Assembly: GCA_018398575.1 (NCBI GenBank)
Contig: JAGTXZ010000021.1
Location: 1,798,001-1,862,000, forward strand
DNA: 64,000 nucleotides
Source: Ampelomyces quisqualis
Taxonomy: Eukaryota > Ascomycota > Dothideomycetes > Pleosporales > Phaeosphaeriaceae
Direction of reading: 5' to 3'
The notes under the pieces are model-generated. The model worked only from the letters and a program-made list of their open reading frames with translations, was not told the DNA's origin and ran no database searches. Position numbers and translations under genes: made by a program. The first letter of the stretch is position 1. Each line of letters begins with the position of its first letter. Below, in pieces: positions 52,761 through 64,000 of the stretch.

Positions 52761-55700
52761 ATGGCCCCCGCCAGCTCTCGCCGCGCCGCCGACGTCGCGC
52801 CATCTGCGAGACCAAGGACCCGGCCGCTTTTGAGGACTGGATCGCCGGGCAGTCGTCTGAGCTGGAAAGAGCTGGAAGCGCCGCACGCACAGGCTTGGGA
52901 GGCGAATGAATACTCCCGAGCAACCACCATGCTGGGACGCTGCATTCATGGCGAGAAGGGAGAAGGCAGGAGCGCATTTGCGGTATGACAACACTTGTTT
53001 GTTTGGTGCTTCCCCGCGATTTGGTTGCGGCAACCCCACAGCTCCATACAGTCCTTCACGTTTCCACGTGGCCGCGGCATGCTTCACCATTGTCATTTTC
53101 TGACTAAGTTTTAGCTCAACGGTCCGGCCGTCCAACAGCGTGGAGCGCGCCCATCACCACCCCCGCCCGCACCAGACCTCTGGAATCAGCCATCACCGAG
53201 TTGTGCATCTCCACCGCCCTCCTACAATGATTCAGTCGCAGATGTACCCCCAGAGTACACCTATACCGATGCGCTCGCCCTCCCGCCAACGCCAGAGTAT
53301 ACACCGTTCCCTTTTCTAGATGCGTCGGTATGCTCGAACGTGTCAAACCGTCTGCGCCTGAGCTGCGACACATTGCCTGCTTCTTCACTTTTCTTGGATG
53401 AGAAGTCTCTGTATGCGGATATCGATTTCGGCCTCGATGAGGCGGGTATCAAGTCACATGCAAAAAAGAAGAACAAGACTGCAGCCAAAAAACCCGCTAC
53501 GTCGAATGCCATCGACGACAGCAGCAACAAACCTGACGAGGCGCCTGCGGGGGGCGATGGCGGTGGAGGGGACCCTCCAGCAGACGGAGGCGCCGGCGGT
53601 GGAGATGGCGGAGGCAGTGGAGGCGATGACTCAGGTAAGAAGGGTAAGAAGAGGAGCAAGAAAGAGCAAGACGAAGAGGAGCGCTTAAAGAAAGAAGAAG
53701 AGGAGCGTCTACAGAAGGAGGAGGAGGAGCGTCTGGCAAAGGAAGAAGAAGAGCGATTGGCCAAAGAAGCTGAGGAAGAAGCCGAGCGCAAGAAGAAGGA
53801 AGAAGAAGAGGCTGCCGCCGCTGCAGCAGTCACGAGCGCATCTGCTGATCTTAGTTGGGCCAACGATGCGCCAAAAGATGAAGACTGGGGATCGTTCGCA
53901 GCGACAGCCACCACCGGAAAGAAGAAGAAGGGCAAAAAAGGGAAGGTTCGTAATCTGAGCTACGTAATGAGACCTTTGAGGGCGCTAATGTAGCTATAGG
54001 CGGAGCCAACCCCACCCCCTCCTCCTCCACCGCCAGCCGAGCCACCGACGACATTCGACGACATGAAACTCGACGACGTGAACCTGGACGACGGCGCACC
54101 CAAGATTGACATGAATTTTGGCGATGCTGGAGCTACTAAGTCGGGATCTGGATTTGGGCTCGGTAGTCTGGGTGGTTGGTCCTCAGGATGGGGATCGTCG
54201 GGCAAATCTACTGGTTGGGGGCTTGACGGCGATTCGAAAGACGCGGGTGATGGTGTTGATGGCGACAACCCCTGGGGCGGTTCATCTGACAAGAAGAAGA
54301 AGAAGGATGCGAATGGTTTCGACTTCGAGTTTGATACGTTGAAGGGCTCCGAAGCTCCGCTTGCCGAAGAGAAGCCACTGGAGGACGACGGCTGGGGTGG
54401 TCTTGGCGGCGGCACTGTCAAACCCAAAAAGAAAAAGAAGGGCGCTTTGATTGAAGAAAGCGTACCTGAGCCAGCGCCCGCACCTGCCCCCGAACCGGAA
54501 AAGAAGGAGGAGGAGGATCCGTGGTCGTTCACTTTCGGGGGTACCACCAAGGACAAGAAGAAAAAGAAGAAGGGCGCTGTGGAGGAGGCACCTCCGCCAG
54601 AACCTGAGCCGGTCATAGAACCTGAACCAATACCTGAACCGGAGCCTATCAAAGAAGAAGATCCCTGGGGGTCTGCAGGTACTGCGACTGGGAAGAAGGC
54701 GAAGAAGAAGAAGGGGAAAGAGGAGCCTAAAATTGAGGAGCCTCCACCTCCAATTCCAGACCCTGAGCCAGAACCTGAGCCAGAACCAACACCAGAACCA
54801 GAACCAGAACCAGTCAAGGAAGAGCCTGCCGTTGACCCTTTCGCTGGACTCAGCAAGTCGCAGAAGAAAAAGCTGCAGGAAAAGATGAAGAAAGATGCAA
54901 AGGCAAAACTGGAAGAAGACGCTAAGCGCAAAGAAGAGGAGGAGGCCGCGGAGCTAGTACGGCAAGCGGAAGAGGCCGAGGCTGAACGTGTTCGCTTGGA
55001 AGAAGAGGAAGTGGAAAAAAGGCGCCTTGAGGAAGAACAGACGGTCGCGGCTGCAGCCGCCGCAGCCGAGGCGGAGAAGAAAATGGACGATGGGGGTGAG
55101 TGGGGTGGTCCTATAACCACCACTACAAAGAAGAAGAAAAAGAAGAGCACAAAAGAGGAACTCAAGGTCGAAGAACCTCCTCCACCACCGCCTGAACCGG
55201 AACCAGTCGTCGAACCTGAGCCTAGTCCCCCCGCAGATGAGAAACCGGCTGATGGCTGGGATGACTGGGGCGCAGCAGGAGTTTCTGTTAAGAAGAGCAA
55301 GAAAAGTAAAAAGAGCGCAGCCGTTGTGATTCCCGAACCTCAGCCAGAACCCGTCATCGAACCAGAGCCAGAACCAGAACCAGCACCGGAACCAGAAGCT
55401 GAACCCGAAGCTGAGAAGGAAGAGAAGAAGGAAGGCGGTGACTGGGGATTCAGTGCGATTTGGGGCGGAGGCAGCAAAAAGAAAAAGAAGGGCAAAGATG
55501 CTGAAGCCGACCCGCCACCAGAGCTCGAATCGTCGTTTGCAGAACCTCTGGCCATCGAAGCTGCTGCCCAAGAGCCTGATGCAGTCGAAGAGCCCAAGGC
55601 GGAGGACGAGGATGAGTGGGGCAAGCCATCATGGGGAAAGAAAAAGAAAGACCCCAAGAAAGGCGCCCCAGTGGAGGTCATTGAGGACACGACTACGCCA

Positions 55701-58700
55701 GTTCAGAAACCTGACGAGGACGACCCATGGGGAAGTGCAGCTTTCAACATGAAGAAGTCCAAGAAGAGCAAGAAGGGTGTTGCGGTTGCAGATCTCCCTT
55801 CGCCGCCAGTCGAGCTAGAATCAGAGCTACCACCTCCCAAAGAAATCGAAGCGCCACCCCTAGACGATGACGACCTGTGGACTCCTCGAGGACTTGGCCC
55901 CGCTGCTACCAAAAAGAAGAAGAAGAGAGGTGAGGTTGTCGAGGAACCACTAACCAAGACCACCAGCGAGGAATCTGCACCGAAATCTGTAAAGGACATG
56001 GTAGAAGACCTCATATCTCTCGAAGACCCGCCTCCAGTGGAAGAGGAGAAGAAGGAAAAGAAGGAAAAGAAGGAAAAGAAAGAGAAGGAGTCCAAGTCAA
56101 GCAGTATGTTCGGGTCGCTTGGTCTGTCTTCAAAGTCTTCCAAGAAGGAAAAGGAAGCTCCACCAAAGAAGGAAACTGCGACAGAGAAGAGAGTGCGTGA
56201 AAGACGTGAGAGGAAAGAGCGTGAGGAGCAGGAGCGTTTGGAGAAGGAAGCTGCGGAGAAAGAAGAAGAAGAACGCCTCGCACGTGAAGCCGAAGAAGCT
56301 GCCGCAGCGGAAGAGGAAGCCGCTCGAGTTGCCGCAGAAGAGGCTGAGGCCGAGGCAGCCCGGATCGCGGAAGAGGAAGCTGCTCGAATTGCTGCAGAAG
56401 AGGCAGAAGCGGCTCGTCTTGCGGAAGAAGAGGCTGAGCGCAAGAGGAAGGAAGAAGAAGAGTCTTCGAAGAGCATGGGTGGGTGGGCTTCCAGCATCTG
56501 GGGCTCGTCGAAGAAGAAGGAGTCGGCCAAAGACCGCAAAGCCCGTGAAAAGAAAGAAAAGGAAGAAAAGGAAGAAAAGGAGCGTCTCGAGCGGGAAGAG
56601 GCGGACCGACTTGCCGCAGAAGAACAGGCGAGGATCGAAGCAGAGGAGGCCGAAGCAGAGGCTGCTCGGATTGCCGAAGAGGAGGCCGAAGCTGCTCGGA
56701 TTGCAGACGAGGAGGCTGAATCTGCTCGGATTGCAGAAGAAGCGGCTGAAGCTGCTCGAATTGCAGAAGAAGAAGCTGAAGCTGCTCGAATTGCTGCCGA
56801 AGAAGAGGCGCGAAAGAAAAAAGAGGATGAGGCATCGAAGAGCTCTGCATGGGGTCTCTTTGGCATGAAGAAAGAGACTTCAAAGCAAAAGCGCGAGCGC
56901 GAAGCCAAGGAGAAGAAGGCGCGTCAAGAAGAAGAAGAGAGACTCGCCCAGGAAGCGAGAGAAGCAGTCGAGACCGCTGAGCAGGCTCAAAAAGAAGCAG
57001 ATGAAGCCGAAGCAGCTCGCATTGCAGCAGAAGAGGAAGCTGCACTCGTCCCAGTATCTTCGAAAGAGAAGAAAAAGAAGAAAAAGAGGGACGTCGTCGA
57101 AGAGGAACCCCCTGCACCTCCGCCACCACCTCCTGCTGATGACCCTGACGCAGACCTGTTCGATCTAGTCAAAGACATACCTGAAGATCAGCTGCTCGCT
57201 GAGCTTGGAGAAGATCTCAAGACGGAGACGAAACATGAAGAGTCACCTTTCGGAAGCTGGGGCGACACTCTGAAAAGCAGCATCAAACAGGAAGAGGCCA
57301 AGAAGGAAGAGTCGTCTGGTAGTGGTTGGGGAAGCGCTTGGGGTATCTCATTGCGCAAGACTAAAAAGGTCGAACCTATAGTGGTCAAGGAGGAGCCCGT
57401 CATCGCTGAGTCAGCGCCAGAGCCAGTTCCCGAAGAGGCTCCGAATGATCCAGAACCTGCCGCCGCCGAGGAGCTCCCCATTCGTGTCAAGGGGTCCAAG
57501 AAGTCAAAGTCTAGCAAAAAAGACAAGTGGTTCGAACCAGAGCCTGAGCCCGAACCGGAACCGGTCATAGAAGACCCGCCGCCCGACCCTGAACCCGAGC
57601 CCTCGCCGGACGATATTGTTGAAATCGTCGACTTAGCTCCGGCGAAGAAATCGTCGAAGAAGGAGAAGAAGTCTAAGAAGAGTAGGATTGTTGCAGACGC
57701 TCCGCCGCTCGAAATCCCGCCGCCAGATCCTGAACCCACGCAAGTTCAAACACGTCGGTCGCCCGTGCCCGGAGGTTTCCCAATGGACGAAGAGAGGGAT
57801 CAGATTGATCTGGACAACACGCAAGAATTCTTAGATCCTGAACCTGAACCTGAACCCGAACCTGAACCTGAACCTGAACCCGAACCCGAACCCGAACCGG
57901 AGCCGGAGCCGGAACCGGAGCCTGTCGTGGTCGTCTCCGACCGAAAGTTGAAGAAGTCTAAGAAGAGCAAGCGAACAGGTAACTCTGGCGAAGCGCCCCC
58001 GCCCCCTCCACCACCTGAGCCTGAACCGATAGTTGTCGTGCCTGACAGAAAGCTCAAGAAGTCGAAGAAGAGCAGCAAGTCACGAGGAGAACCCATAGTC
58101 GAAGAACCGCCACCTCCACCACCTGAGCCTGAAGTTGAACCTGAACCTCAAGCGGAGGCGGAATTCATCGAGCCAGAGCCAGAGCCAGAGCCAGAGCCAG
58201 GGAGCCAGAGCCAGAGCCAGAGCCAGAGCAAGAGCAAGAGCAAGAGCAAGAGCAAGAGCAAGAGCAAGAGCAAGAGCAAGAGCAAGAGCAAGAGCAAGAG
58301 CAAGAGCAAGAGCAAGAGCAAGAGCAAGAGCAAGAGCCAGAACCCGAGCCCATCGTTGTCGTTCGTGAGAAGAAATTCAAAAAGTCTAAGAAGAGTAGCA
58401 GATCAAAGCCCGAGCCTATTGTCGAAGCACCGCCACCGCCACCACCTGCGCCTGAGTCTGATGCCATATTTGTAGATGCGCCAGCGGAGCGCGACTTGCT
58501 TGACTTTGACGAGCCTGTACCTGAAGATTTGGACGACGATCAGGCAAAACCTCCAACGCCTCCACCTGAGCCTGTACCAGCTCCCAAGTCAATCTCGCCA
58601 AAGAAAGAGCGCGCCAAAATCAACCGCAGCGCGGCGTCTGGGTCATGGGGCTTCTGGGGCGGCGGTGCATCCGCAAAGAAGCCAGCAGCTACGCGAACCA

Positions 58701-60729
58701 AGTCGGGTGACGAATCGACCAGCGTTGCAACTGGTCCAAAGCCTGCCTTAGTCCGCACAAAGTCGGTACGCACCAGCTCGACAAGGGACAAAGATGTCAT
58801 CTCGAGATCGTCCGGTTCTGACAAGATGTCCAAGACCCCCTCGCGCACCAAGGCGGTCCGCAATCCATCTGGCTTTGGACTTTTTGGTGTTGCGCCCCCA
58901 CCCTCTCGGTCGAAATCGCATAGAACTTCCGCGACGCCCAAGGTGCTTTCTCGTCGCGCTTCGATCGACCAAGATGCAGCGATGATGTCGCCACCACAAA
59001 CAGACACGGATATGAAGGTCTCGTCAAAGGCAGCCAGGGTCATGGGCATGAAGTCTTCATCGCGCAGGGCAAGTACGAGGGACCCGGGCAGAAGACGAGG
59101 TAAGACCCCCCGCTACTTTTCGGCCGCGCCGGCACGCTATTGGCCGACGTCAGAAATATTGAGCTAACCCGTTGCGCAGCCGTTCCAGACCCGTATCCTA
59201 TTGATGATGACCTGGAGCTTCTCGACGATGAGTCTCCTACACCAACACCAAGGCCCGAGCCATCGCGTCGCAAGTCAAAGCGCGAATCGGTGCAACCTGC
59301 CGAACCCTTGACCGCACCTCCGAGCGCCGACGATCCGGTGGTTGTCGATCGCGTCGAAGCGGGTCCTGCCCCAGCTGAAGCGGAACGGCCCCGCCACCGC
59401 GAGCGCGAACGAGAGCGCCCTCGCCGTGAACGCGGCAATTCTGACGCCATGGGCACACTCGCTGGAGTTGCGGGCACTGCTGCTGCTGTGAGCGGCTTCA
59501 AGAACATGTTTGGATTGGGCCGCAAGAAGGCGGCGCCGGAAGAGGACCGTCGCGACCGCAAAAAGACCGCCTATGAAACAGAGGACGACCGCCGCCGTCG
59601 CAAGCGATCCACCACCCGCGGCGGCATGACTGAAGACGAGGCAAAGCGACTGCGACATGAGCGCCGCAGCGTGCGCAAATCCACAACGCGCGGCCCCGAG
59701 GGCGAGGCTGAGCCGATGATGACTGGCGCAAACGGCAGCGCAGAGGACGCCGAGCGCGAAGCACGCCGAGCAGCACGCCGAGCACGACACGAGCAAGACA
59801 AAGGCAGTCGTCGCGCAGAGCTTGAGGAAGTCGAGGGCAAGGCAGAACGACGCCGCGAACGTGCGCGCGATGTCGGAAAGGACACCCTTGCCGACAAGAA
59901 GGCCCGCCAGATGGCCGAGCTCGAACGGCGCAACAGGCTGGCGGAGGAGGAGCTTCGCCGCATGGCAGACAAGGACGACAAGCGCAAGTCGAAAAAGCCC
60001 ACAGAGGATGGAACGCGTGAACATCGCTCGTCCCGCCGCAAAGACAAGGAGCCGCGCGAAACAGAGCGACCACACAATGAGCGCCGTCGCTCCCACGTAG
60101 ACGATGACGCCGAACGCCGCCGCCGCCACGAAGAGCGCCGCGCTGCTCGCCGCAACTCGGAATACCCCGTCCAGGCAGCCGGCGAGCCCATCGCAGACTA
60201 CTTTGACGCGCGCAACGGCGCGGCGCATCGCCCAGCCACCACAAAGCGCAGCTCGCGCCGCACCGCCGACGAAGAGCAAAACATGCCTTACATCAACAAA
60301 GGTCCCGACAAGACCTCGTCATGGGTCCAATCCCTCACCGAAGAACCGCCCCTCCCGCCTCCGATTTCCGAAACCGTGCTCGACCCCGTACCCGACGCCC
60401 GCGGCTCCCCCGACGACGAAGAGACGCCGTCACAAGACGAAGACATCCGTCTGCGCATCGCGGGCCGGCGAGGCGGGAAGCGCGACAAAGTTGACAAGGA
60501 GCGCGATCGCGCGAGAGACGACAAAGCGAGTAAACATCACCGCCGCAAGAGCCACTACGAGGGCACCAAAGGGTCCGTCGAGGAAGGCGACAAGCGCAAG
60601 GAACGCCGCAAAACATATGCGAATCCCGCGTATGAAGACGCGCCTGTGCGCACGTGGGATGGGCGCCCCGCTGTCGATGGGAACGGTGGCGCGGGGAAGA
60701 GGGGAAGTTGGTTCAAGAAGATCTTCTAA
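52761..60729 (+). CDS. Giant low-complexity protein, frame broken in a microsatellite
   Basis: Proposed exons: 52761-52982 (uncertain), 53115-53945, 54000-59099 (with a frame change at 58200) and 59180-60729; about 2,560 residues if the two extra G are ignored. Order: Pro-rich start; KEEEERLxKEEEERL helix; repeated modules of Trp-Gly patches (DPWGS, WGSLG, SGWGSSGK), a Lys-rich patch (KKSKKSKK) and EPEPEP linkers; a long EAARIAEEEA helix, probably a single alpha-helix or coiled coil; PPPPPPEPEP segments; the microsatellite; then GSWGFWGGGASAKKP and GFGLFGVAPPP; and a basic Arg-rich C-terminus ending KRGSWFKKIF. As written, the frame from 54000 stops at 58475. The downstream sequence has the same Lys-patch/EP style, showing the original frame. 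No known domain. A similar style occurs in unnamed large fungal proteins. Confidence 0.7.
57837..57921 (+). repeat. Hexanucleotide-type GA(A/G)CC(T/C/G) repeat, EP dipeptides
   Basis: About fourteen imperfect six-base units encoding Glu-Pro inside the giant gene. Variation is mostly at third positions. Confidence 0.8.
58170..58339 (+). repeat. GAGCCA/GAGCAA microsatellite with a 2-base interruption
   Basis: Five GAGCCA units (58170-58199), two extra G (58200-58201), four GAGCCA, eighteen GAGCAA (58226-58333) and one GAGCCA. Read in the original frame this is EP then EQ; after the GG it is read as SQ then SK. Confidence 0.92.
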
Positions 60730-61464
60730 TCGATTGCCTTTTTTTATTTTCCGCGGGGGCCTCTTGTCCCAGAAGTATCGTTCCTCCCACCGATTCTTTC
60801 TACGCTGCCTATTTTTTTTTTCTGACCGTTTCTTCTTTCCTTTTGGCAAGCATTGCATCGCGCGGCGTTTTCCCTTTGCGTCATTTTTTTTTCTTTTTTT
60901 CCCCTCTTTTCTCATTTCTGAGGCCGCAACACCATCTCCATGACTACTTCTATCTAAAACAGCATTGGTATCGGATCTTTGTAATGACGCATGGGTCTGC
61001 ATACATAGGGTTCTGTACGAGCCCGAGTGTCTTGGGTTACCGTCTGTTGGGCACTTTCTTTCTTGTTTATGCTTTTTTTTTCATGTTTTTTGCACCATAG
61101 CATTGAGCGCTTTGGATCGAGGTTGGAACCGGGATTGGATGAGGCACGTAGTTATGAGAGAGAGAGATACCCTTCTTTTATGAAACATGTTGAGACGGAG
61201 AAATGTGTTCGCGCTTGAGGTGATGTCATGTGGTGCTTATGCTCGGGTGACATTGGGCAGCGAGTCGTGTTGGAAAGCTGTTGGGCGAAAGGGCTGCGCA
61301 TCAACTGTGCCCAAACACGTCAGAGCATGTGAGCGGAGGTCATAATTGTGAACATGTCGATCATCAATGATGGGGTATCCTTTTTGCCCATTACGCCTCG
61401 TCACCGTACCCTGTAGAAGATGCTGTATCCTAATCCTGGTATCTCATGTCACACGTCGCAGTCC
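60730..61464. other. Intergenic between convergent genes
   Basis: T-rich just after the giant gene, with many runs of 6-9 T (60740-61080), then mixed sequence. No gene supported. Confidence 0.45.
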
Positions 61465-62657
61465 TTATACCTGCACGACTGCGCCCTCTACGCCCTCCTC
61501 AACCATGTCCTCATCTTCCTCGTCGTCTTCCAGTTCTTCGTCCTCCTCCTCGAACCCCGTATCAAGCTTCACCGCCCTCACTCGGTCTTTCATAACTTCT
61601 CTCTGTTCGCCCTGCCACCTCGAAAGAGCTGCTGCAGCGTGTACCTTGAAGCCGAACACTCTCGGCTCGAACCGGCGCTGCGACTTGGGTGGCAGCATCG
61701 CTGGGTACACCTGGAATAGGATGTTGTGAAACGATGTGCCAAAGTATGCTCCGTCAATGATAGCGTGTCGTGAAGATTTGGGGTTGTAGAGGTCTTCGCA
61801 ACGCGAGCAGAAGAGTTTTACGGGCGAAGTATTGGCGACATCGGACTGGCCCATCGGGAGCAGCGGCTGCGACTCGCACATTACGCGCGGGCATTTGCCG
61901 AAGTCCGACTTTTTGAACTTCTCGAGCTGTTGCATGCGATATTAGCCATGTCCAGAGCGCTCATATCCGTCGAAATAGATGTACCATCTTTGCCAGACCC
62001 CTAGTCGTGACAATATATCTCGCGTGTACCAAGCCATATAGATGCCGCGCCGACTTTTCTATTTGCTCCCGCATGTCATCGTCGCAGTCAAAGTCGAAGA
62101 CGTCTGTTACGAGGTCGAGTGCATATTGATAATATTGGACTTCGGTATTGAGGCCGGTAAGGTTGAAGCGGTCGGTGAGGTACTCTTCGTCGATTTCGCA
62201 AAAGTATTCGTTTCCTCGTGACGATATGAACTGAGGTTGCGTCAGCTGTATACAGTTTCTGGTGTTGCTCCATGGTCTACAGGCTGTTCGTTGCCTGCAA
62301 GGCCTATAGGCCAGTCGAATGTCTTGACAATATTGGACAGTGACCAAGGCATCGCAAGGTAAGCTCCATAACCGCTCCTCAGATCGCAGTGCGAGCATAA
62401 TACAGAAGCGCTATAGCCCTTGTATGCACAGTCCTGGCTGCCCAGAGCATCAGACTTGTCTGTGATCTTGGCCGCGAGGACGTACCAGGCCAGGAGCCAT
62501 TTGCCATACAGTGGATCCGTGGAGACGACCATTCGAGCTGGGGGAACGGCTACGGGAAGTGCGACATGTTGAGACGTATTTGTGCAAATGAGGTACCTAC
62601 CCAGTCCCGCCAGTAGCTTGTGTAGTCGCTGTCTGTTTCACTGTTGAAGTCGTCCAT
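61465..62657 (-). CDS. CKB1: Casein kinase 2 regulatory (beta) subunit
   Basis: Dimeric zinc-binding subunit that stabilises the CK2 tetramer. Exons 62601-62657, 61985-62230 and 61465-61926 give 254 residues. The first exon reads MDDFNSETDSDYTSYWRDW. The second begins FISSRGNEYFCEIDEEYLTD and includes YYQYALDLVTDVFDFDCDDD and SARHLYGLVHARYIVTTRGL. The third carries LEKFKKSDFGKCPRVMCESQ and KLFCSRCEDLY (four zinc Cys), then GAYFGTSFHNILFQVYPAML and VFGFKVHA. The C-terminus is strongly acidic (EEEDEELEDDEEDEDMVEE). The first intron is 370 nt (62231-62600), far longer than others here, and contains a 96-codon open frame. Conservation across the W|F join leaves little doubt about the splice sites. 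Confidence 0.95.
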
Positions 62658-63146
62658 GGCGCGCCTGCTCTCCGGCGAGTGTACCGATGCGTGTTGTAGG
62701 AAAGGAAGATATCAGGGGTAGCAGCTACCAAGAGGTGGTGTTGCGGAGCGCGGAACGATCCCAAGATTTGGGACGCGACCGTGTAGTGAAATGCGCGCGG
62801 AAGGTGGGATGCCTGCAGCATGCATGCGCGGGGTTGCGGCGGTAGGTTGATCCGGGCTAAGCTTGTTAGCGTGCTCCTCCGAGACGGGCAGGATACAAAG
62901 TACCAAGTACATATCGGCAGAGTCAGATGCCAGTCATGAAATAAATCAAGTTACAGGCGCCCCAGCTCCACAGAAAGCTTTCACTGGCTTGGTGAGATAT
63001 GTTGCTCTCCAGGGAATATTCTTACATTTCCCTCAATATATATGTGCGGGCCTGCAAGCCGTTGCAAGCACTGCCGGCTCAGAAATACTTCAGCTAGGGT
63101 GTGAGATAGGTACAGCCAATGGCCCAACGCACAGCATCAGATGTGT
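62658..63146. other. Intergenic
   Basis: CK2-beta promoter and 3' flank of the small secreted protein gene. Nothing else recognised. Confidence 0.4.
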
Positions 63147-63662
63147 CTAAGTGCCAACATCAGTACTAGCACACCAGTAGTCCGCCTTACAAGTCGTCTC
63201 GCCGGCCCCAAGCAGTCCTTCTCTGAACCTGAAGGTCGATGTTCCGTCAACAAAGCACACCAAGTCTTCGTCTCCCAGCTTCGCAGCACCAGCTATCTGG
63301 CTCTTAGGAAGGGCGTCTGCACCAGCTGCGATACTGCTTGTGAACTTTCCAGCGCTCAGAGTTACCCTCCTCGTTTGTCCCTGCCAGTCTCGTGCGGGCT
63401 CGGAGACAACACCGACATCAGCTGGTGAGGAGCCAGAGACCGGTTCATTGTAGTATACAACGGCGGATGCGGTGTCGGCTATTTTGAGGTGAACAGTTCT
63501 TGCGCCTTCGGGAGCAAGCTACTTACTGTCAAAAAGGCTTCGAGAGGTGCAAGATGCGAGATAAACATTCTTCTTCGAGCCAGCGGCAGCAGGCGCAGCA
63601 TCTTGAGGCCGAGCCACGGCTAATGCAACAGGTGGCACGAGAAGGGCCGGATAGAAGTACAT
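63147..63662 (-). CDS. Small secreted four-cysteine protein (candidate effector-like)
   Basis: Exons 63527-63662 and 63147-63478 give 155 residues; the intron (GTAAGT...CAAAATAG) joins SLFD to TDTASAVVYYNEPV. It opens MYFYPALLVPPVALAVARPQ, a good signal peptide, then an Ala/Pro-rich segment (DAAPAAAGSKK) that may be removed as a pro-region. Four cysteines remain (YLASC, DLVCF, ETTCK, YWCAS), enough for two disulfides. There is no known domain and no GPI signal. Small size, secretion and even Cys number are typical of fungal secreted proteins of unknown role, including effectors; that role is inference only. The start ATG at 63662 is preferred over an in-frame codon at 63740 that lacks ATG. 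Confidence 0.72.
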
Positions 63663-64000
63663 CTTGAAGGCTTTGTCGCTCCAAAAGATGTCGAGTGGCT
63701 TGGGTGAGTTGAGAAGTGTGTTTGGTAGCAGTGTACTCAACTCATGAAGGAACAGCAGGGTTTTGCTTTTTGTACATCCAGATCTTGCTACCCTGACTTC
63801 TATCCATCAATGGTCCCAATAGATGTTCTCCCAAATTGTGTAATATGCCGACACCATCTGATCAATATTGATGAGATCCTTACCTCCAATGACTTGGCTA
63901 TTTGTTGTCGGGTTTCAACCGGCTGTCCGGTTATATTGTTGAGAGAGTATATGAAGTCGACCTGCGTCTGTGTAGGGGCCAATCCGCTCACATGTCAAGA
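63663..64000. other. Upstream region of the secreted protein gene, to window end
   Basis: Nothing supported. A 63-codon minus-strand ORF at 63800-63991 is not convincing. Confidence 0.4.

Noticed and set aside
53960..55300. 446-codon minus-strand ORF rich in Ser/Gly/Phe
   Set aside because: Antisense shadow of the giant gene's WG/EP/Lys repeats; homopolymer-like composition, no independent signals.
55703..57129. Long minus-strand ORFs of 372-401 codons
   Set aside because: Shadows of EAARIAEEEA and Lys-rich coding repeats on the plus strand.
58148..58333. Poly-Leu ORF on the minus strand and poly-Ala/Arg ORF on the plus strand
   Set aside because: Other reading frames of the GAGCAA microsatellite.
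62380..62500. Possible C/D-box snoRNA inside the CK2-beta intron
   Set aside because: Only a near-match to a C box and a CTGA; no terminal stem, so not supported.
62242..62532. 96-codon minus-strand ORF as a separate gene
   Set aside because: Lies entirely within the first intron of CK2-beta, whose exons are certain; no domain seen.
1..64000. CRISPR arrays, bacterial operons, complete transposons or retroelements
   Set aside because: No spaced direct repeats with unique spacers, no ribosome-binding-site operons, and no transposase or reverse transcriptase motifs were found.

Overview
The window is nuclear DNA from a filamentous ascomycete fungus, most likely a dothideomycete of the Pleosporales type. 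Genes are close together on both strands. Introns are short (48-60 nt) with GT(A/G)NGT donors, a CTAAC/CTAAT branch site and a nearby CAG. The gene set is Pezizomycotina-like: Chd1, Ppn1, Erb1, Prp5, Psf1, Sld3, CK2-beta and an INO80-type zinc-finger protein. No mitochondrial, bacterial or CRISPR sequence was seen. All exon joins were worked out by eye from splice signals and frame.

Layout. 1-4.7 kb: the 3' part of a CHD1 chromatin remodeller (+). 5.4-7.7 kb: vacuolar endopolyphosphatase (+). 8.3-10.2 kb: CorA-like transporter (+). 10.5-11.2 kb: decayed protein-kinase pseudogene. 11.6-12.4 kb: small five-exon membrane protein (+). 12.6-17.7 kb: three minus-strand genes (C2H2 INO80-type protein, aldo/keto reductase, alkaline ceramidase). 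18.06-18.26 kb: a tRNA-Pro(AGG) gene (-). 19.3 kb: small Cys-rich ORF. 19.9-20.9 kb: 5'-truncated MFS transporter relic. 22.1-23.4 kb: bHLH factor (-). 24.0-30.3 kb: divergent ERB1 (-) and PRP5 (+) sharing a 271-bp promoter. 31.1-33.9 kb: GINS subunit Psf1 and an HMG-box factor (both -). 33.9-38.1 kb: about 4 kb without a gene I can support. 38.1-41.2 kb: coiled-coil protein (+). 42.2-43.1 kb: F-box-like protein (+). 43.2-44.5 kb: secreted Yellow/royal-jelly-family protein (-). 45.4-48.1 kb: Sld3 (+). 49.1-51.6 kb: disordered Ser-rich protein (+). 52.8-60.7 kb: a giant low-complexity protein gene (+) with a frameshift inside a microsatellite. 61.5-62.7 kb: CK2 regulatory subunit (-). 63.1-63.7 kb: small secreted four-Cys protein (-).

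Functional themes. Several genes serve DNA replication (Psf1 and Sld3, both needed for CMG helicase assembly), chromatin (Chd1, INO80-type zinc finger), ribosome biogenesis and splicing (Erb1/Prp5 from one promoter), and regulation (bHLH, HMG, CK2-beta). I see no secondary-metabolite cluster.

The most remarkable feature is the tRNA-Pro gene. Besides an ordinary 18-nt tRNA intron at position 37/38, it appears to carry two further insertions (51 and 56 nt), in and next to the D-arm, that look like spliceosomal introns. Removing all three leaves a 72-nt cloverleaf whose acceptor, anticodon and T stems pair perfectly, and a T6 terminator follows the 3' end.
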